Source of the DNA: Caulochytrium protostelioides
Lineage: Eukaryota; Chytridiomycota; Caulochytriomycetes; Caulochytriales; Caulochytriaceae
Assembly: GCA_003615045.1 (NCBI GenBank)
Contig: ML014290.1
Location: 1-37,231 of the forward strand
DNA length: 37,231 nt
Direction: 5' to 3'
Below the pieces are notes generated by a model. The model was given only the letters and a program-made list of their open reading frames with translations, was not told the DNA's origin and did no database searches. Positions 11,201-20,156 of this stretch are shown one piece after another. Position 1 is the stretch's first letter. The number at the start of each line of letters is the position of its first letter. The position numbers and the translations under genes were made by a program.

Positions 11201-12549
11201 GCGCCGAGCAGCGAGGACTTGCCGGAGCCAACATCGCCAATGACGGCAATGATCTCACCGCGACGGGCTTCGATGTTGACGTTCGAGACGGCGGGCTTCT
11301 CGGTGCCCTCCCACTGGAACACACCGGCCTGGATCGAGAAGGCGACGCGCGGGTCATGCGGCGGGGAGGGGGTCTTAGGGATAGGCTGGAGCTCGACCGA
11401 CTTGAAGTACGTGTTGAGGCGCGCGAGCGAGATCTGCGCGCCGGTCGTCGATCGGACAGCGAGCGGCAGGTTCAGGAACGGGTAGCGCAGCGTGTTGAGC
11501 ACCGACAGGATCACAAAGACCTTCGTGGCGTCCGGACGGCCGTAGATGCCGTTGTACATGCTCAAGCACGTCACGGCGGCCAGGACCGGAATCGAGAAGA
11601 CGATGGCAAAGTTGATCGACTTGACGTACATGCCCTTGCGGAGGTACTCGACCTCCTTGGCACGGATCGCATCAATGCGTTCGCTGAAGGGGCGCTCCCA
11701 GGCGTAGAACTTGATTAGCTTGATCGCCGTCAGCACCTCGCTCATCAGGTGGATGCGCTCGGTCGAGACGGCGGCGTTGGCCTCCTGGAACTCGAGGGTC
11801 TTGCGGCCGAGGTAGTACTGCGCCGGGAGGAGGAGCACCACGAGCACGTAGACGGGCACGCACGCGGCACGGGCCTCGTAGCCGATGAGACCGAGAATGA
11901 CTGCCGTCTCAGTGAACGCCGACCAGAAGTAGTGGAACTCGGTGCAGGCCTGGACCACGCGGTTGACGTCCGAGGAGACCATGTTGATGACGTGGCCGGC
12001 GCCGCCGACCGAGCGCGCGATGCGCAGGCTCTTGCGGTAAATCATGCCGGTCAGCGCGGCACGGACCTGCACACCAATCTTGGCGCTCTGCACGTAGAGC
12101 TGGTGGATCGAGATGGTCGAGAGCAGGGACGAGAGCAGCAGCGCCATCGCCCACATGTGGCCCTCGTGCGCAACGCCGCGCTTGCCGAGCCACATCAGGA
12201 ACCGCTTGAGGAAGTAGTATGCGCCGATCCACGTGAAGCCGCCCCACAGGATCTTCCAGATGCCGACAAGCGCGTAGCGCGTGCCGTAGACCTTGATGAT
12301 GGCCCGTGTGATGGACGGGTTCTCCGGCGCGCGGCGGCACTCAGCTTCCCAAGCGTCCTGGAGCGCGTCGACATTGAGGCGGGCGCGCTCGCTCGGCTCG
12401 AGCTGGAGCTTGATCTGCCGGATGTCCTTGGCGCGGCGGAGCCGCGCGACGATGGGCCAGACCCAGAGGAAGAGCCACGTCAGCAAGAAGAAGGACGTGC
12501 CCAGCCGGATCGGCTTGGGCTCGCCCCCGCGGGCGACTTTAGCGCGCAT
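8293..12549 (-). CDS. ABCC-subfamily full ABC transporter
   Basis: 1418 codons in TMD-NBD-TMD-NBD order, without the extra N-terminal TMD0, like short MRP-type transporters. NBD1 has Walker A GDVGSGKSS (K444), signature LSGGQ (529-533) and Walker B IILLD (D553). NBD2 has Walker A GRTGSGKST (K1195), the ABCC-style signature SLGQ (1293-1296), Walker B with D1316 and catalytic E1317, and H-loop TVAHR. In NBD1 the catalytic-base position is Ser554 (LLDSPLAALD), as in CFTR NBD1, where most ABCCs have Asp. In NBD2 the D-loop aspartate is Thr1323 (SSALT). Substrate cannot be read from sequence; family members export conjugated or organic anions across plasma or vacuolar membranes. The ATG at 12549 is followed by a short basic segment and a first hydrophobic helix. 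Confidence 0.93.
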   Translation of the reverse strand: MRAKVARGGEPKPIRLGTSFFLLTWLFLWVWPIVARLRRAKDIRQIKLQLEPSERARLNVDALQDAWEAECRRAPENPSITRAIIKVYGTRYALVGIWKILWGGFTWIGAYYFLKRFLMWLGKRGVAHEGHMWAMALLLSSLLSTISIHQLYVQSAKIGVQVRAALTGMIYRKSLRIARSVGGAGHVINMVSSDVNRVVQACTEFHYFWSAFTETAVILGLIGYEARAACVPVYVLVVLLLPAQYYLGRKTLEFQEANAAVSTERIHLMSEVLTAIKLIKFYAWERPFSERIDAIRAKEVEYLRKGMYVKSINFAIVFSIPVLAAVTCLSMYNGIYGRPDATKVFVILSVLNTLRYPFLNLPLAVRSTTGAQISLARLNTYFKSVELQPIPKTPSPPHDPRVAFSIQAGVFQWEGTEKPAVSNVNIEARRGEIIAVIGDVGSGKSSLLGAILGQCTLKSGSIAIHGSTSYVPQEAWILGSMTLRDNILFGSAMDRARYREIIRVAGLQRDLTLLVAGDKTEMAERGANLSGGQKHRVSLARAVYSNSDIILLDSPLAALDAKVGRHIFEECFLSNLRNQGQKAVVLVTHQLQYLSQVDKIIVMKAGQIVQYGTYDELCQDAGFTKMIEKHVSAQTEVGDDEDAAAPVAAPKDAAPEDDGIMDSDEDDENMVRNNVTALPSGIMLGDNKKTVPKPHFPADLRDPQSSATHRSGASRSIAELADMNALSVTSRHQLTTRSVKFFEQLDEKKIRKMAEEDRLTVMSRDETTTNFSELVRRNESTVHSIADPSVLDEVARAARKRKSASNHKLIKEDRSTEDVGFVNYVHWAAAGKGVTATVLIVIFFFLVHGVRIASDYWLRLWVPNTLNKPDSLYLGVYGGFIVIFGLGAAARGFLFSNEAALKTEMLHQQMFRRVMRAPQGFFDTTPLARLLAAFSKHQTTIDDTTPDLLLQALQYVPLSLGAMIIIACIVPYNYGPVIGIAILAVLLVMYGGPAEKKAKQIEAITKPPLMSHLTSTLEGLFSIRAYEAQIRFDDMNLERLDTNDEALFTMALVKSWLAFNIDIVTCVLIYLTAMLIVIRRFHMDQVASNAGLALSNALQMLVFLQWAVRMLGDVNAQMSSVGQLHYYGSDAVPQEAPAEIPETKPPADWPSKGVIEYRDVSLRYQPDGVDVLKKVSFHVGAHEKIGLVGRTGSGKSTLLIALLRIVELHSGQIILDGIDLATIGLNDLRRNIAIVPQESVLFVGTIRSNVDPFHKCTDDEIWRALDAVQLGEMIRSQPQKLDSPVVENGMNFSLGQRQLFCMARAILSKARILVLDEASSALTLEFDELILETIKQNFADVTVVTVAHRLLSIAGGNAVLVMEGGVAREYDEPIRLLDNPNGDFSQLVANTGPAAARKIREHCQLAHDEREAAKAAGL

Positions 12550-15067
12550 GGTGGTGTTTGAGCCGGCGCCGTTCGACAGGGACCCGAACGACCGGGTGGG
12601 GGGTCTGGCGTCGGAGTTTATGGGACGGGGTCGCGATGGATAGTCCCGGTGGCAAAGACCACGCTGTCACCAAAAATTAAGGAAGTAGTGAACGCGGAAC
12701 TTGCGATCAAGAAAAACGCGGCGATTTCGACCGAACGCGAGCACCGCGGAGCGAAGGGTGTGCGCGCTACTGTTTATACCTGCGACCTGAACCGGGTCAG
12801 AGGCGTGACGACGGCTTTTCTGTGGGTTCTTTTCTGGGTTTCGTGCTGTTTTCCCTCGCCGATGGGCTGATGGGAAGGGAAGGCGCGCACACGGGATGAT
12901 GTCAATATCCGCCAGCAGGGACACCCGCCGGGCCGGAGGGAGACGGATGCGCCAGCACGATTCGGCCGAGCCCAGCGCACGCTGGCGGGTGGCGGCGGAG
13001 CGGCGAGAAAAAGAGGCAGAAGGCGACGGCAAATAGCCGTTCGCACGGGACCGATGCAACGCGCGCCCATCGCACGAGGCATGAGGCGCCAGGGGCCAGG
13101 GGCCAGCGCGTCGTCAAACAAAACAAACACGGTCCAACCAATCGAGATGAGTACCGCGTTTCTTGGCTCACAGGATCCACGGCTGAGTCAAGCGGACTCA
13201 CGCGCATCGGATTCACGCCATCCGCTTCGGTCGTCGCCGGCGAGGGGCGGCGACGTTGTCTTTGGCGGCGAGGATACCGTTGGCCACCAAGATGCGAGGA
13301 GCGGACTTTACCTGGTGCGCGGGGATTTTTTTATGATTGTTTTGTGGGGATTGGATGGCACGCGTGTCGGAGTTCAAGAGACGGAATACTAGGGGATCGC
13401 CGGGGCGAAAGCTAAAAGACTAGGAAAACGGGCAGAAAGCCGTAGAGAGAATTATGCACAGGGGCCAAGGATGCGGAAAGAGCAGAGAGAAAGAACGCGA
13501 TGCCAAGTAAAGCAAGTGAGAGCGGAGAGAGCTATGTATACCAGCCGGAGGCCTCAGGATCCTTCTACTCGAACGAGGTCCGCCAAATTAAGACTAAGAG
13601 ACGGCGGCGACTCGCGACAGGATCAGAGGACCAGACGACCCAAAGGGAGACGAAGGGGGAGAGGAGGGGCGACGGGGAACAGGTCCGAGCGGTCATGTGG
13701 GTGGTGTGTGTCCAAGACAACTCCTGTCTGTCTCTCTCCCTCTCCCTATGAGATTTCGTTTCCGTTGCACGCGCCAGAGGCATCCAGCATCCGTTATCCC
13801 AGTGGCACGAGACGCCGGGCCCGCCTTATATACCGGACGGTGGGCGCCGGCTTCCCAGCGTCAGGGAGGGCGGTTGGGGGCTCGCCTACCCTGTCGGCTC
13901 CCGAGCCTGCGGCCGCCGCCGCCGCGTCGCAGCGCCCGTGAAGCCGGCACCGCAACGTCGTCGCCGCCGCCGCCGCCACGTCGCCGCCGCCACCGCACGA
14001 GGCGTCGTCTGGGTCCTCGCGACGGCGCCTGCGACACGCTCGCTGATCGCGCCGTCGTCCGCGGGCGTGGCGACCGGCACGTTCGTGCGCGTCGGCCAGG
14101 CGGCGGGCGGTCCCAGGGGCCCACGACGGTCCCTGGCCGCGTCCAGCTCGCAGCGCGCGTCGTGCCAGCGCCAGCGCCGTGGACGGACGTGGGGCTCTGC
14201 CCGCGGGGGTCGAGTGAGCATGCGGATCCATCGTGACTCGCGGGGATCGCTGGACGCAGCGGGGCTGCGAGCACGAGCCAGCGGCTCTCGGGCGGCCACG
14301 GCGACGACGTGCCGGAGACGCCCCGCGCCCGTCGCGGCTGCGATCTATTTTCGGGGTGGACCGAGCTCCCGTCGCGCCGTGGCCCCAGAAAAAGAAAATT
14401 GCGCAGGTCTCCCGATGGCCCGTCGCGGCCTCCCTCGCGCCGGCGTCGGCCTCGATCGTCCGAGACGATGCTAAAAACAGCGTTGCCGATCGGTCCGGCG
14501 CGTCGCGCGGGGGCGACCGCACGAGGCGACGTCTCGCGCTCTCGGCTCCCCGCCGCCGCCGCCGCTTCGTGCCCGCGGCGCTTCGTGACGCACTTCGAGA
14601 AGCCGCATCGACGGTTTCGAGGAAGCGGCGGTCACGGCCAGACGGTCCCCGACGGCCAGGCGACCGCATCGACGGCTCACGGGCGAACATGCCGACGCCT
14701 GCCGCGAGCGCCGCAGGCCTCGAAGGCGCCCGGGGTGAGCGCCTCCTCGACGGCGGGTCCCCGGGTCCGCCCCACGCCGCGGCGCGCCAGGGTGAGCGCG
14801 CCTCCCCACCGACGGCCGTCGCCTGCGAAGCGCCTCCCCCGGCCCGCGAGTCCTCACCCCGTCGCCAGCGCCTCCCTGCCGCGGGGGTCTCCTCCCAGGA
14901 GGAGCGGCCGCGGGCGGTCGCCACGGCTGGCCCGCGTGGAGCATCCCTCGAGCACCCGACCCTGGCCGGCGCACGAGCATCCCGTCGCCCAGATGAGGCG
15001 CAACACGTTCTCTAAAATAAACTCGGATGCACCGCTCAAATTCCAGAGACCGGGGAGGGTTCCATGA
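12550..15067. other. Long intergenic region without a confident gene
   Basis: About 2.5 kb upstream of the ABC transporter. Position 13832-13825 reads TATATAAG on the minus strand, a good TATA box but 1.28 kb from the transporter ATG; it would imply a long or spliced leader. A purine-rich tract (13400-13690) and a CT-rich tract (13723-13750) lie between. From 13790 to 15000 the DNA is very GC-rich with long overlapping ORFs in several frames (one of 376 codons at 13794-14924 minus). They are arginine/proline/serine-rich and third-position GC periodicity is not sustained in any one frame, so I do not call them genes. Confidence 0.4.
13825..13832 (-). promoter_or_regulatory. TATA-box-like element (minus strand)
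   Basis: TATATAAG on the minus strand in an otherwise GC-rich stretch. It points toward the ABC transporter gene but lies about 1.28 kb before its start codon. Could be chance. Confidence 0.2.
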
Positions 15068-15541
15068 TCAGGCCAGGAAGGAGGGTATGGACGTCGGGGG
15101 ACCCTCGATCGTGGCGGCGCTGGCCATGACCGGCCACGCCGCATGCGCCGTGCCCAGGGGCGTGGTTTGGCAGGGTGTTCGCGGGGCAGAGGCGGTTGCG
15201 GCACGACTGCTGCTCTTGCAACGTTCCGCAGGCACCGTGCACCATGGCCGGCGTGGTTGCTCCCACTCGCGGCCGACGGCCGCCATCGCCGTGGCCTCGA
15301 AGGCGTCGAAGGCCAAGACCCAGTTCCCACCAGGGCCCCCGCGTCTCGTGACCTTCACCACGAGAGAAGACGATTGGCAGACAAGGTTCATGTCGATATC
15401 GATGCCGTACCCATCACGGGTTCCACGGCGGCACGTGCTCGTCCACGGCGCCGAAACGCGCAACGCCATCGGCGGTTCTCGCCCACCCTGGTCCACGTGC
15501 AGTCGACGCAACGGCGTCTCCGTCGAACCCGGCAGAAGCAT
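15068..15541 (-). CDS. Small hypothetical ORF, weak
   Basis: 157-codon ORF. One part (NWVLAFDAFEATAMAAVGRE) has G or C at essentially every third codon position and A or T mainly at second positions, which is the signature of the real genes here. The remaining parts are less regular, and the ORF may use a non-ATG or later start. An opposite-strand ORF shares the same wobble positions, but its first positions are AT-rich, so the minus strand is preferred. No family recognised. Confidence 0.25.
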   Translation of the reverse strand: MLLPGSTETPLRRLHVDQGGREPPMALRVSAPWTSTCRRGTRDGYGIDIDMNLVCQSSSLVVKVTRRGGPGGNWVLAFDAFEATAMAAVGREWEQPRRPWCTVPAERCKSSSRAATASAPRTPCQTTPLGTAHAAWPVMASAATIEGPPTSIPSFLA

Positions 15542-15658
15542 CGCGGCGACAGCGAAGAGGTCATATCGTGTTGAAAAATGCTTGGAAAATGAGAAAGGGA
15601 GCTGGGATCCAGGTGAGAGGCCCCCGGGTCGGCACGCGCCCTCCCGCGCCGCCGCCGC

Positions 15659-17302
15659 TCAGCGCTCGACAAAGAGCGGCGCTTGGCGGATCAAGGGCGC
15701 CTTCACGCGCGTCGGCGAGATGGGCAGCCGCAGGGCTCGGCGCGGCCGCTGGCGCGGCCGAGGCGGCGAGCCGGACCGATCACGGGCGCCCGGCGCCGCG
15801 GTCGCCGCCGACAGCGGCGGGCCCGCCAGCACCAGAATCGGGCCCGAGTCCAGCAGCACCGTCTGCCACCCGCCCAGCCGCAGGCCGGCCGACGGGGCCG
15901 CGCCCGCCGGCTCGACGCCCGGACGGCGCCGCCGCCGCCGCGCCGCCGAGGGGGTGGGGTCGTCGCTGTCACTGTCGCTGTCGCTGGGCTGCGAGACGTC
16001 GTCGTCGGGATACAAATCGCGGCCGTCGCGGTCCGGGTAGGGATGCAAGGTGCGGGCGGGCCGGGAGGCGCGGCGCCCGCGGCGGTCGCGACGGGCGGCG
16101 GCGCTCGAACCGCGCGCGCCCATGCTGCTGCTGCTGCTGCCGTGGCCGCCGACGAGCCCGACGCCGACGGCGTGCGGCGCCATGAACGATGGCGGAAACA
16201 GCGACCGCATCATGGCCAGACCGCGGTCCTCGCGGCACTCCACGCCATCGTCGCTGTACGCCTCGTCCCCGTCATCCTCATCATCGTCAAAGCCGTCGTC
16301 GTCGTGGTCGTCCGCGTCGTCGTTGAAGCCGAAGCCGTCTTCGGGGTCGGCGACACCCTCTGGATCAGCAGCCGCGTCGTTATCGCTGTCGTCATACAGC
16401 GACCGGCCGCCGTACGCCGCGCGCAGCAACGACGCCATCGGAAGGGTCCGCATCTCGGCACCGTCGTGGCCGTCGTCGCGGGCATCACCGCCAGCCGTCG
16501 CACGCGCCGCCGCAGCGGTCGCGAGCCGGCCCGACGGCAGCGCCGAGACCGCCAACCGGGGGCCGTTGCTGCCCGGTCTCAGCGCGGGCCCAGCGTCCTG
16601 CAGGCGCATGACGTCCGCAAGACGGTGCCAGTCCCGGAGCAGCGCCATACCGCGCTGCTGCTGCTCTTGCTGCTGTCGCTGCAGGTCGAGCAGATCGGCG
16701 AGACGGGAGAGCGCCGTGATGAGGTGGATCACGGGGTTGTGTGTCGATGTCGCGGACGACGCGGGCACTGCGGCGGCAGCGGCAGCGGCACCGACACCGG
16801 CACTGGCATTGGTACCGGCACTGGCATTGGTACCGGCACTGGCGGTGGCTGCAGGAGGGGCGACCGGTGGCGCTGCGGTGGACGCCGGCGACGAGCTGAG
16901 GGTCAGTGGAGCGGACGGGACGGACGGCTGTGCGACGCGGTTCAGCCAGCCCTCGAACGCCGGCATGGTCGTCCGGCGGTCGCTGGGATCCGGAAGCAGC
17001 GGTGCCATCGTGACCGGCGGAGGGGGAGAGAGATCGGCCACGTGGCGCAGCAGAGGTATCGGGGAAATCGGAGGGAGGGCGGCGTCGATGTCGATGGCTC
17101 GGATGAGATGGGCGAGACTCGTCGAGCGCCGTTGCGACCAACCGTCGGAAGCTGTTTGATGCGAGATCTCGCGATCGCCACGTGGCCAGCCGCCCAGGCG
17201 AAGCCGTCGCACGAGAGGCCGTCGCCTGGGTTCGAACGCGAGCGAAGCGAAGTATAATGAACCGATGGCGCGCAGAGAAAGATCGAGAGTCGCCAAGAGC
17301 AC
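15659..17302 (-). CDS. Hypothetical protein with acidic and Ser/Gln-rich tracts
   Basis: Open for 547 codons; third positions are strongly GC-rich in this frame, which supports it over a 524-codon ORF on the other strand. A start at 17008 (residue 99) looks more likely than 17302: the upstream part is less gene-like, and a TATA-like element (reading ATTATACT at about 17257-17250, minus) would lie inside the longer version. Visible parts: an 18-bp repeat giving NASAGT units (16805-16840); a short helix, HLITALSRLADLLDLQRQQQ; an Asp-rich tract around residues 315-350; a polyserine run from CTG-type repeats (16124-16140); DSDSDSDD; and a final segment GGWQTVLLDSGPILVLAGPP that is the most conserved-looking part. 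No known domain recognised. Confidence 0.5.
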   Translation of the reverse strand: MLLATLDLSLRAIGSLYFASLAFEPRRRPLVRRLRLGGWPRGDREISHQTASDGWSQRRSTSLAHLIRAIDIDAALPPISPIPLLRHVADLSPPPPVTMAPLLPDPSDRRTTMPAFEGWLNRVAQPSVPSAPLTLSSSPASTAAPPVAPPAATASAGTNASAGTNASAGVGAAAAAAAVPASSATSTHNPVIHLITALSRLADLLDLQRQQQEQQQRGMALLRDWHRLADVMRLQDAGPALRPGSNGPRLAVSALPSGRLATAAAARATAGGDARDDGHDGAEMRTLPMASLLRAAYGGRSLYDDSDNDAAADPEGVADPEDGFGFNDDADDHDDDGFDDDEDDGDEAYSDDGVECREDRGLAMMRSLFPPSFMAPHAVGVGLVGGHGSSSSSMGARGSSAAARRDRRGRRASRPARTLHPYPDRDGRDLYPDDDVSQPSDSDSDSDDPTPSAARRRRRRPGVEPAGAAPSAGLRLGGWQTVLLDSGPILVLAGPPLSAATAAPGARDRSGSPPRPRQRPRRALRLPISPTRVKAPLIRQAPLFVER

Positions 17303-17766
17303 GATCCGTGACGAGAGCCACCAACCTTACGAGAGCGTGCCGGGGGTCAGCCGGAAGGGATCGGCGCAGCGAAGCGCTCGGGGATGGCTTTGAGCGAAGT
17401 GGGGGGGGGGAGGCTGGTCGGAGTTCCAGGGCCATCCGGGGAATCGTCGACGCCGCGGACCGGTCCTTCCTGTGAACAGCGCTGCAGCACGCGTGTCGTC
17501 TCTTCACGCCGACGGCGACGCCTGTGAGCCGAGAACGAGGAGCTGGCCTGGAGGGTCAGGCGAAGGCGGCGAGCCCGGGCGACGGGAGGATCCGCAGCGG
17601 TGGCGAGTGCGTCGAGAGCGACACGAGCGGTAAGGGCGACAAGGCGAGAAAGAAGCGGCAGCGCTGCGACCGTCGACAAACCACGTCATCCGCGCAGCCG
17701 AGGAAAAGTGGGGCGAACGCCACTTGGGAATCGGCCCCCGACCACGCGCGCGACCGGGGGTCATTC
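17303..17766. other. GC-rich spacer
   Basis: No supported gene. Contains a run of ten G at 17400-17410 and several short overlapping ORFs. On the minus-strand model it is the promoter side of the hypothetical gene ending at 15659. Confidence 0.35.
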
Positions 17767-18252
17767 ATGGACATGGACATGGACGGTGGACGGTCCGACC
17801 GGTGGACGCTTCCGACGAGATCGCCATACCGGCTCGGTGACTACGCGACGCCCGCGCCGCTCGTACGGAGTCTCTCCATCGGATCACATCGCATCCGTCG
17901 GCACGTCGCACCGCATCACATCGTGCATCGCCTGCCGGTCGCGTCCAACGGTCGCGACGCTGGGTTCATCAATGACGCGAGTCGCCACCAACCCCAAATT
18001 GTAGTGGCGGCTTCGTTGCGCCACCCCACCATTTTTGTGATTGCTCTTGCTCTTGCACTTCTCGTGCGTTCGCAGGTGCCTCTCCATCCGGCCATCGGGT
18101 CACCTGAAGGAGGCGTTTCGGACAGCGAAGGCGAAGGCGAAGGGGGGCCGAGCGAAGGTCGCAACGGCAACCGCATCACCCCAATATTCGTCAACGACGA
18201 CGACAGCGGCGACGATCACGGTCACGGTCACGGCAACGCCGTGGTATCCTAA
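17767..18252 (+). CDS. Weak small ORF with one hydrophobic segment
   Basis: If read from the ATG at 17767 (MDMDMDGG) this gives 161 codons. It contains one hydrophobic stretch (HPTIFVIALALALLV) that could span a membrane, followed by an acidic, His/Gly-rich tail ending near DDHGHGHGN. The frame opens further upstream (to 17524) but that part is not gene-like. Third-position GC is only moderately raised and there is no known domain. Its TAA stop lies inside the 25-bp palindrome at 18240-18264. Confidence 0.25.
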   Translation: MDMDMDGGRSDRWTLPTRSPYRLGDYATPAPLVRSLSIGSHRIRRHVAPHHIVHRLPVASNGRDAGFINDASRHQPQIVVAASLRHPTIFVIALALALLVRSQVPLHPAIGSPEGGVSDSEGEGEGGPSEGRNGNRITPIFVNDDDSGDDHGHGHGNAVVS

Positions 18253-18264
18253 TAGGATACCACG
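18240..18264. terminator. Perfect palindrome between convergent ORFs
   Basis: Two perfect 12-bp arms (18240-18251 and 18253-18264) around a single A; the core reads GTGGTATCCTA and its complement. It lies between a weak plus-strand ORF and the end of the minus-strand gene at 18533. A 3'-end or termination function is inferred from position; a protein-binding site is equally possible. Confidence 0.4.
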
Positions 18265-18532
18265 TAGGACGCCTCACCCACAGCGACCTCAGAGGCGAAC
18301 CGCGCGCGATCATCTACATCCAAAGCGAGGGAGACGGGTACAGAGCGGAAATGGAGACGGCGACGGCGACACGGGTCCTCCGTGACAGGACGGCATGGCC
18401 AGATAGGTAGCACGGCCAGATGCTGCCGACGGTTCGAACCCGTTCAAAAGCTCGTGGATCCCGTGCAACGCCACGTGGATCCGGAAAGAGCACTCAGCGG
18501 GAGCCCGCGTGGCACTCGGCGGGCGGGCAGAG

Positions 18533-18791
18533 TCAGGACAGGTCGCGGCCATCCCACGCCGGTGGCGGCGGCCCCAGCACCGCTCGGGCGTCCGGCGACG
18601 GCGGTACCAGATCAGCAACCCGGCGCTCCCATGCGCTCTGCTCCGCAGCCTCAACGAGACGAGACGGCACAGCGCGCGCGAGCCGCGCGCTTTCACGCGC
18701 CTCCGCCACCAGCTGCGCGGCTTCCGACCGCGGCGGGGACGGCGTGCCCGTCCTCGGCGCCGAAGCCCCGTCCGAGAGCTCGCACGACGCA

Positions 18792-18830
<39 letters not shown>

Positions 18831-19177
18831 CCCGTGCCCCAAGCGGCGTCCGGAACAGGCAGCGCAGGCCGCGCGGCCTCGACCGCATCGAGCGCTGCAG
18901 CTGCTTCGGCGAGGTAGCCCTGGACCGCCTGCTCGGTAGCGTCGGCCTCACGCCATCGACGGCGATGCTCCGCCGGCGCACGGTGTCGGGCCGTGGCCGC
19001 CGCCGTCAAAGCGGGCGCCGGTGGGGGGCTGGCGGGCGCCGTCGGCTCGCGGCCACGGGAAGTCGGGGATGGGTGCTGCGCCGGCAGCGATGCATCCAGA
19101 GCGCGTAGCACGTGGCCGTGGCCCAGCGCGGCAAGCCGTGCCGCGAGATCCGACGACGCTGGCGGCGTCGGCGTCAT
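18533..19177 (-). CDS. Hypothetical protein with (ED)n acidic run
   Basis: From the ATG at 19177 (MTPTPPASSD) this gives 214 codons; the frame is open to 19537 but the upstream part reads like non-coding sequence. Third positions are GC-rich. The opening DLAARLAALGHGHVLRALD faintly recalls the N-terminal helix of UDP-N-acetylglucosamine pyrophosphorylases, but nothing of the catalytic domain follows, so I do not name it. The middle has helical, alanine-rich segments (QAVQGYLAEAAAALDAVEAA). An acidic run of Glu-Asp repeats is encoded by a TCCTCG hexamer array (18791-18829). The end (AWERRVADLVPPSPDARAVL) is polar. Divergent from SDS22. Confidence 0.45.
18791..18829. repeat. Hexanucleotide array (TCCTCG)n in a reading frame
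   Basis: About 6.5 copies of TCCTCG on the plus strand; read on the minus strand it encodes an alternating Glu-Asp run in the hypothetical gene at 18533-19177. Confidence 0.8.
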
Positions 19178-20156
19178 GCTGCTGACGGTTGTCGAGGGGT
19201 TTGCGGCGGCGAGAACCCGCGTCGAGGGTCGGGAGGACGCGGCGAGGGTTGATCGGCACGAGGAGAAGCGTCGCACGGGGGAGGAATCGATCGGGTGCAG
19301 CGAGCGGGAGTCATGATCAATCGACGCTGATCTCGGGCAGCGAAACATGAGCAGGACGCCTCTGTCCTTGCTTCCTGGCCGCGGATCGACCGCCGTGTCT
19401 CCTTCCACCCAGAGCAACCCCACGAGCACCGGGCGTATGCTTTCCACCCCGACGCTCATCACACGGATGTCTCGGTCTCGGCGGCGATCGCGCTCACCCG
19501 TCGTCAAGATCGCATGACCTCCGCGTGGAGATCGCATGAACTGGAATCGCCGCGGCGATGGTGACCCTCAGCGGTGGGAGCCCCTTGTTTGCCATGGCCG
19601 GTGGGGTTGGGGAAGGTTGGTGGCGTGCTGACCGCCAGGCACCCGAGTCGGCAGTGGACCCCCGCAGGCACGCGAGGAGACGGCGACGCCACCGCGTCCC
19701 TCGCCGGTCTCCAGCCAGGCGGCGGGTGCGCGGCGCGCTGTCGGCCGGAGGGCGGGTCGCCCGAGTCGCGCTGCCGTCGGCACCCATGACGCGCTCCACG
19801 TGGCTGTCGTCACGGCCGCGATACACGAATGAGGATGCGAAGGCCGAGGCCGATACCGATGCCGAGGCCGATGCGGAGGCGATCACCTTCCCCCCAGGCA
19901 GCGTGAACACTGGCTGGTGGGGACTCGGGTGTCCAGGGGGGCCTCGGTCCTTCCGTGGCGGAGAGACAGCCGATCTGCCGAGTGGGGTTTCGCGGAGCCG
20001 GACATCGCCGCGACGACGGTCTCTGTTGTTCGCCGCCGCCTCAAGTCACGTCAAGCCGTCGTCTTTCCGCCTTGCCGCCGTCGGTCCACGTCGGCCATCC
20101 TGATTCCCGCCGTTCGGCTCCACCCCGTTTACCGCAATCCAGAACATCGGCGCGGT
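19178..20156. promoter_or_regulatory. Divergent intergenic region before SDS22
   Basis: About 1 kb between the minus-strand start at 19177 and the SDS22 start at 20157. It includes an imperfect hexamer run based on GAGGCC/GATGCC (19840-19885) that yields Asp/Ala/Glu-rich reading in one frame and Ser/Ala in another. ORFs here overlap on both strands and none looks genuine. Confidence 0.35.

Noticed and set aside
8329-11718. 1129-codon plus-strand ORF opposite the ABC transporter
   Set aside because: A by-product of GC-rich third positions in the transporter. Its product is an unnatural mix of Arg, Asp, Glu, His and Val with no domain, while the minus strand has every ABC motif.
13794-14924. 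376-codon minus-strand ORF
   Set aside because: Arg-rich throughout, and codon periodicity does not hold along its length; several competing frames are equally open.
15683-17257. 524-codon plus-strand ORF
   Set aside because: Third-position GC supports the minus-strand frame; the plus product is Arg/Val-rich without structure.
18431-18441. GGTTCGAACCC resembling a tRNA B box
   Set aside because: The flanking bases do not form a proper 5-bp T stem with a 7-nt loop, and no acceptor or D-arm was found on either strand.
19917-20156. N-terminal extension of SDS22
   Set aside because: Open frame but Arg-rich and unlike the family; the ATG at 20157 gives the usual length.
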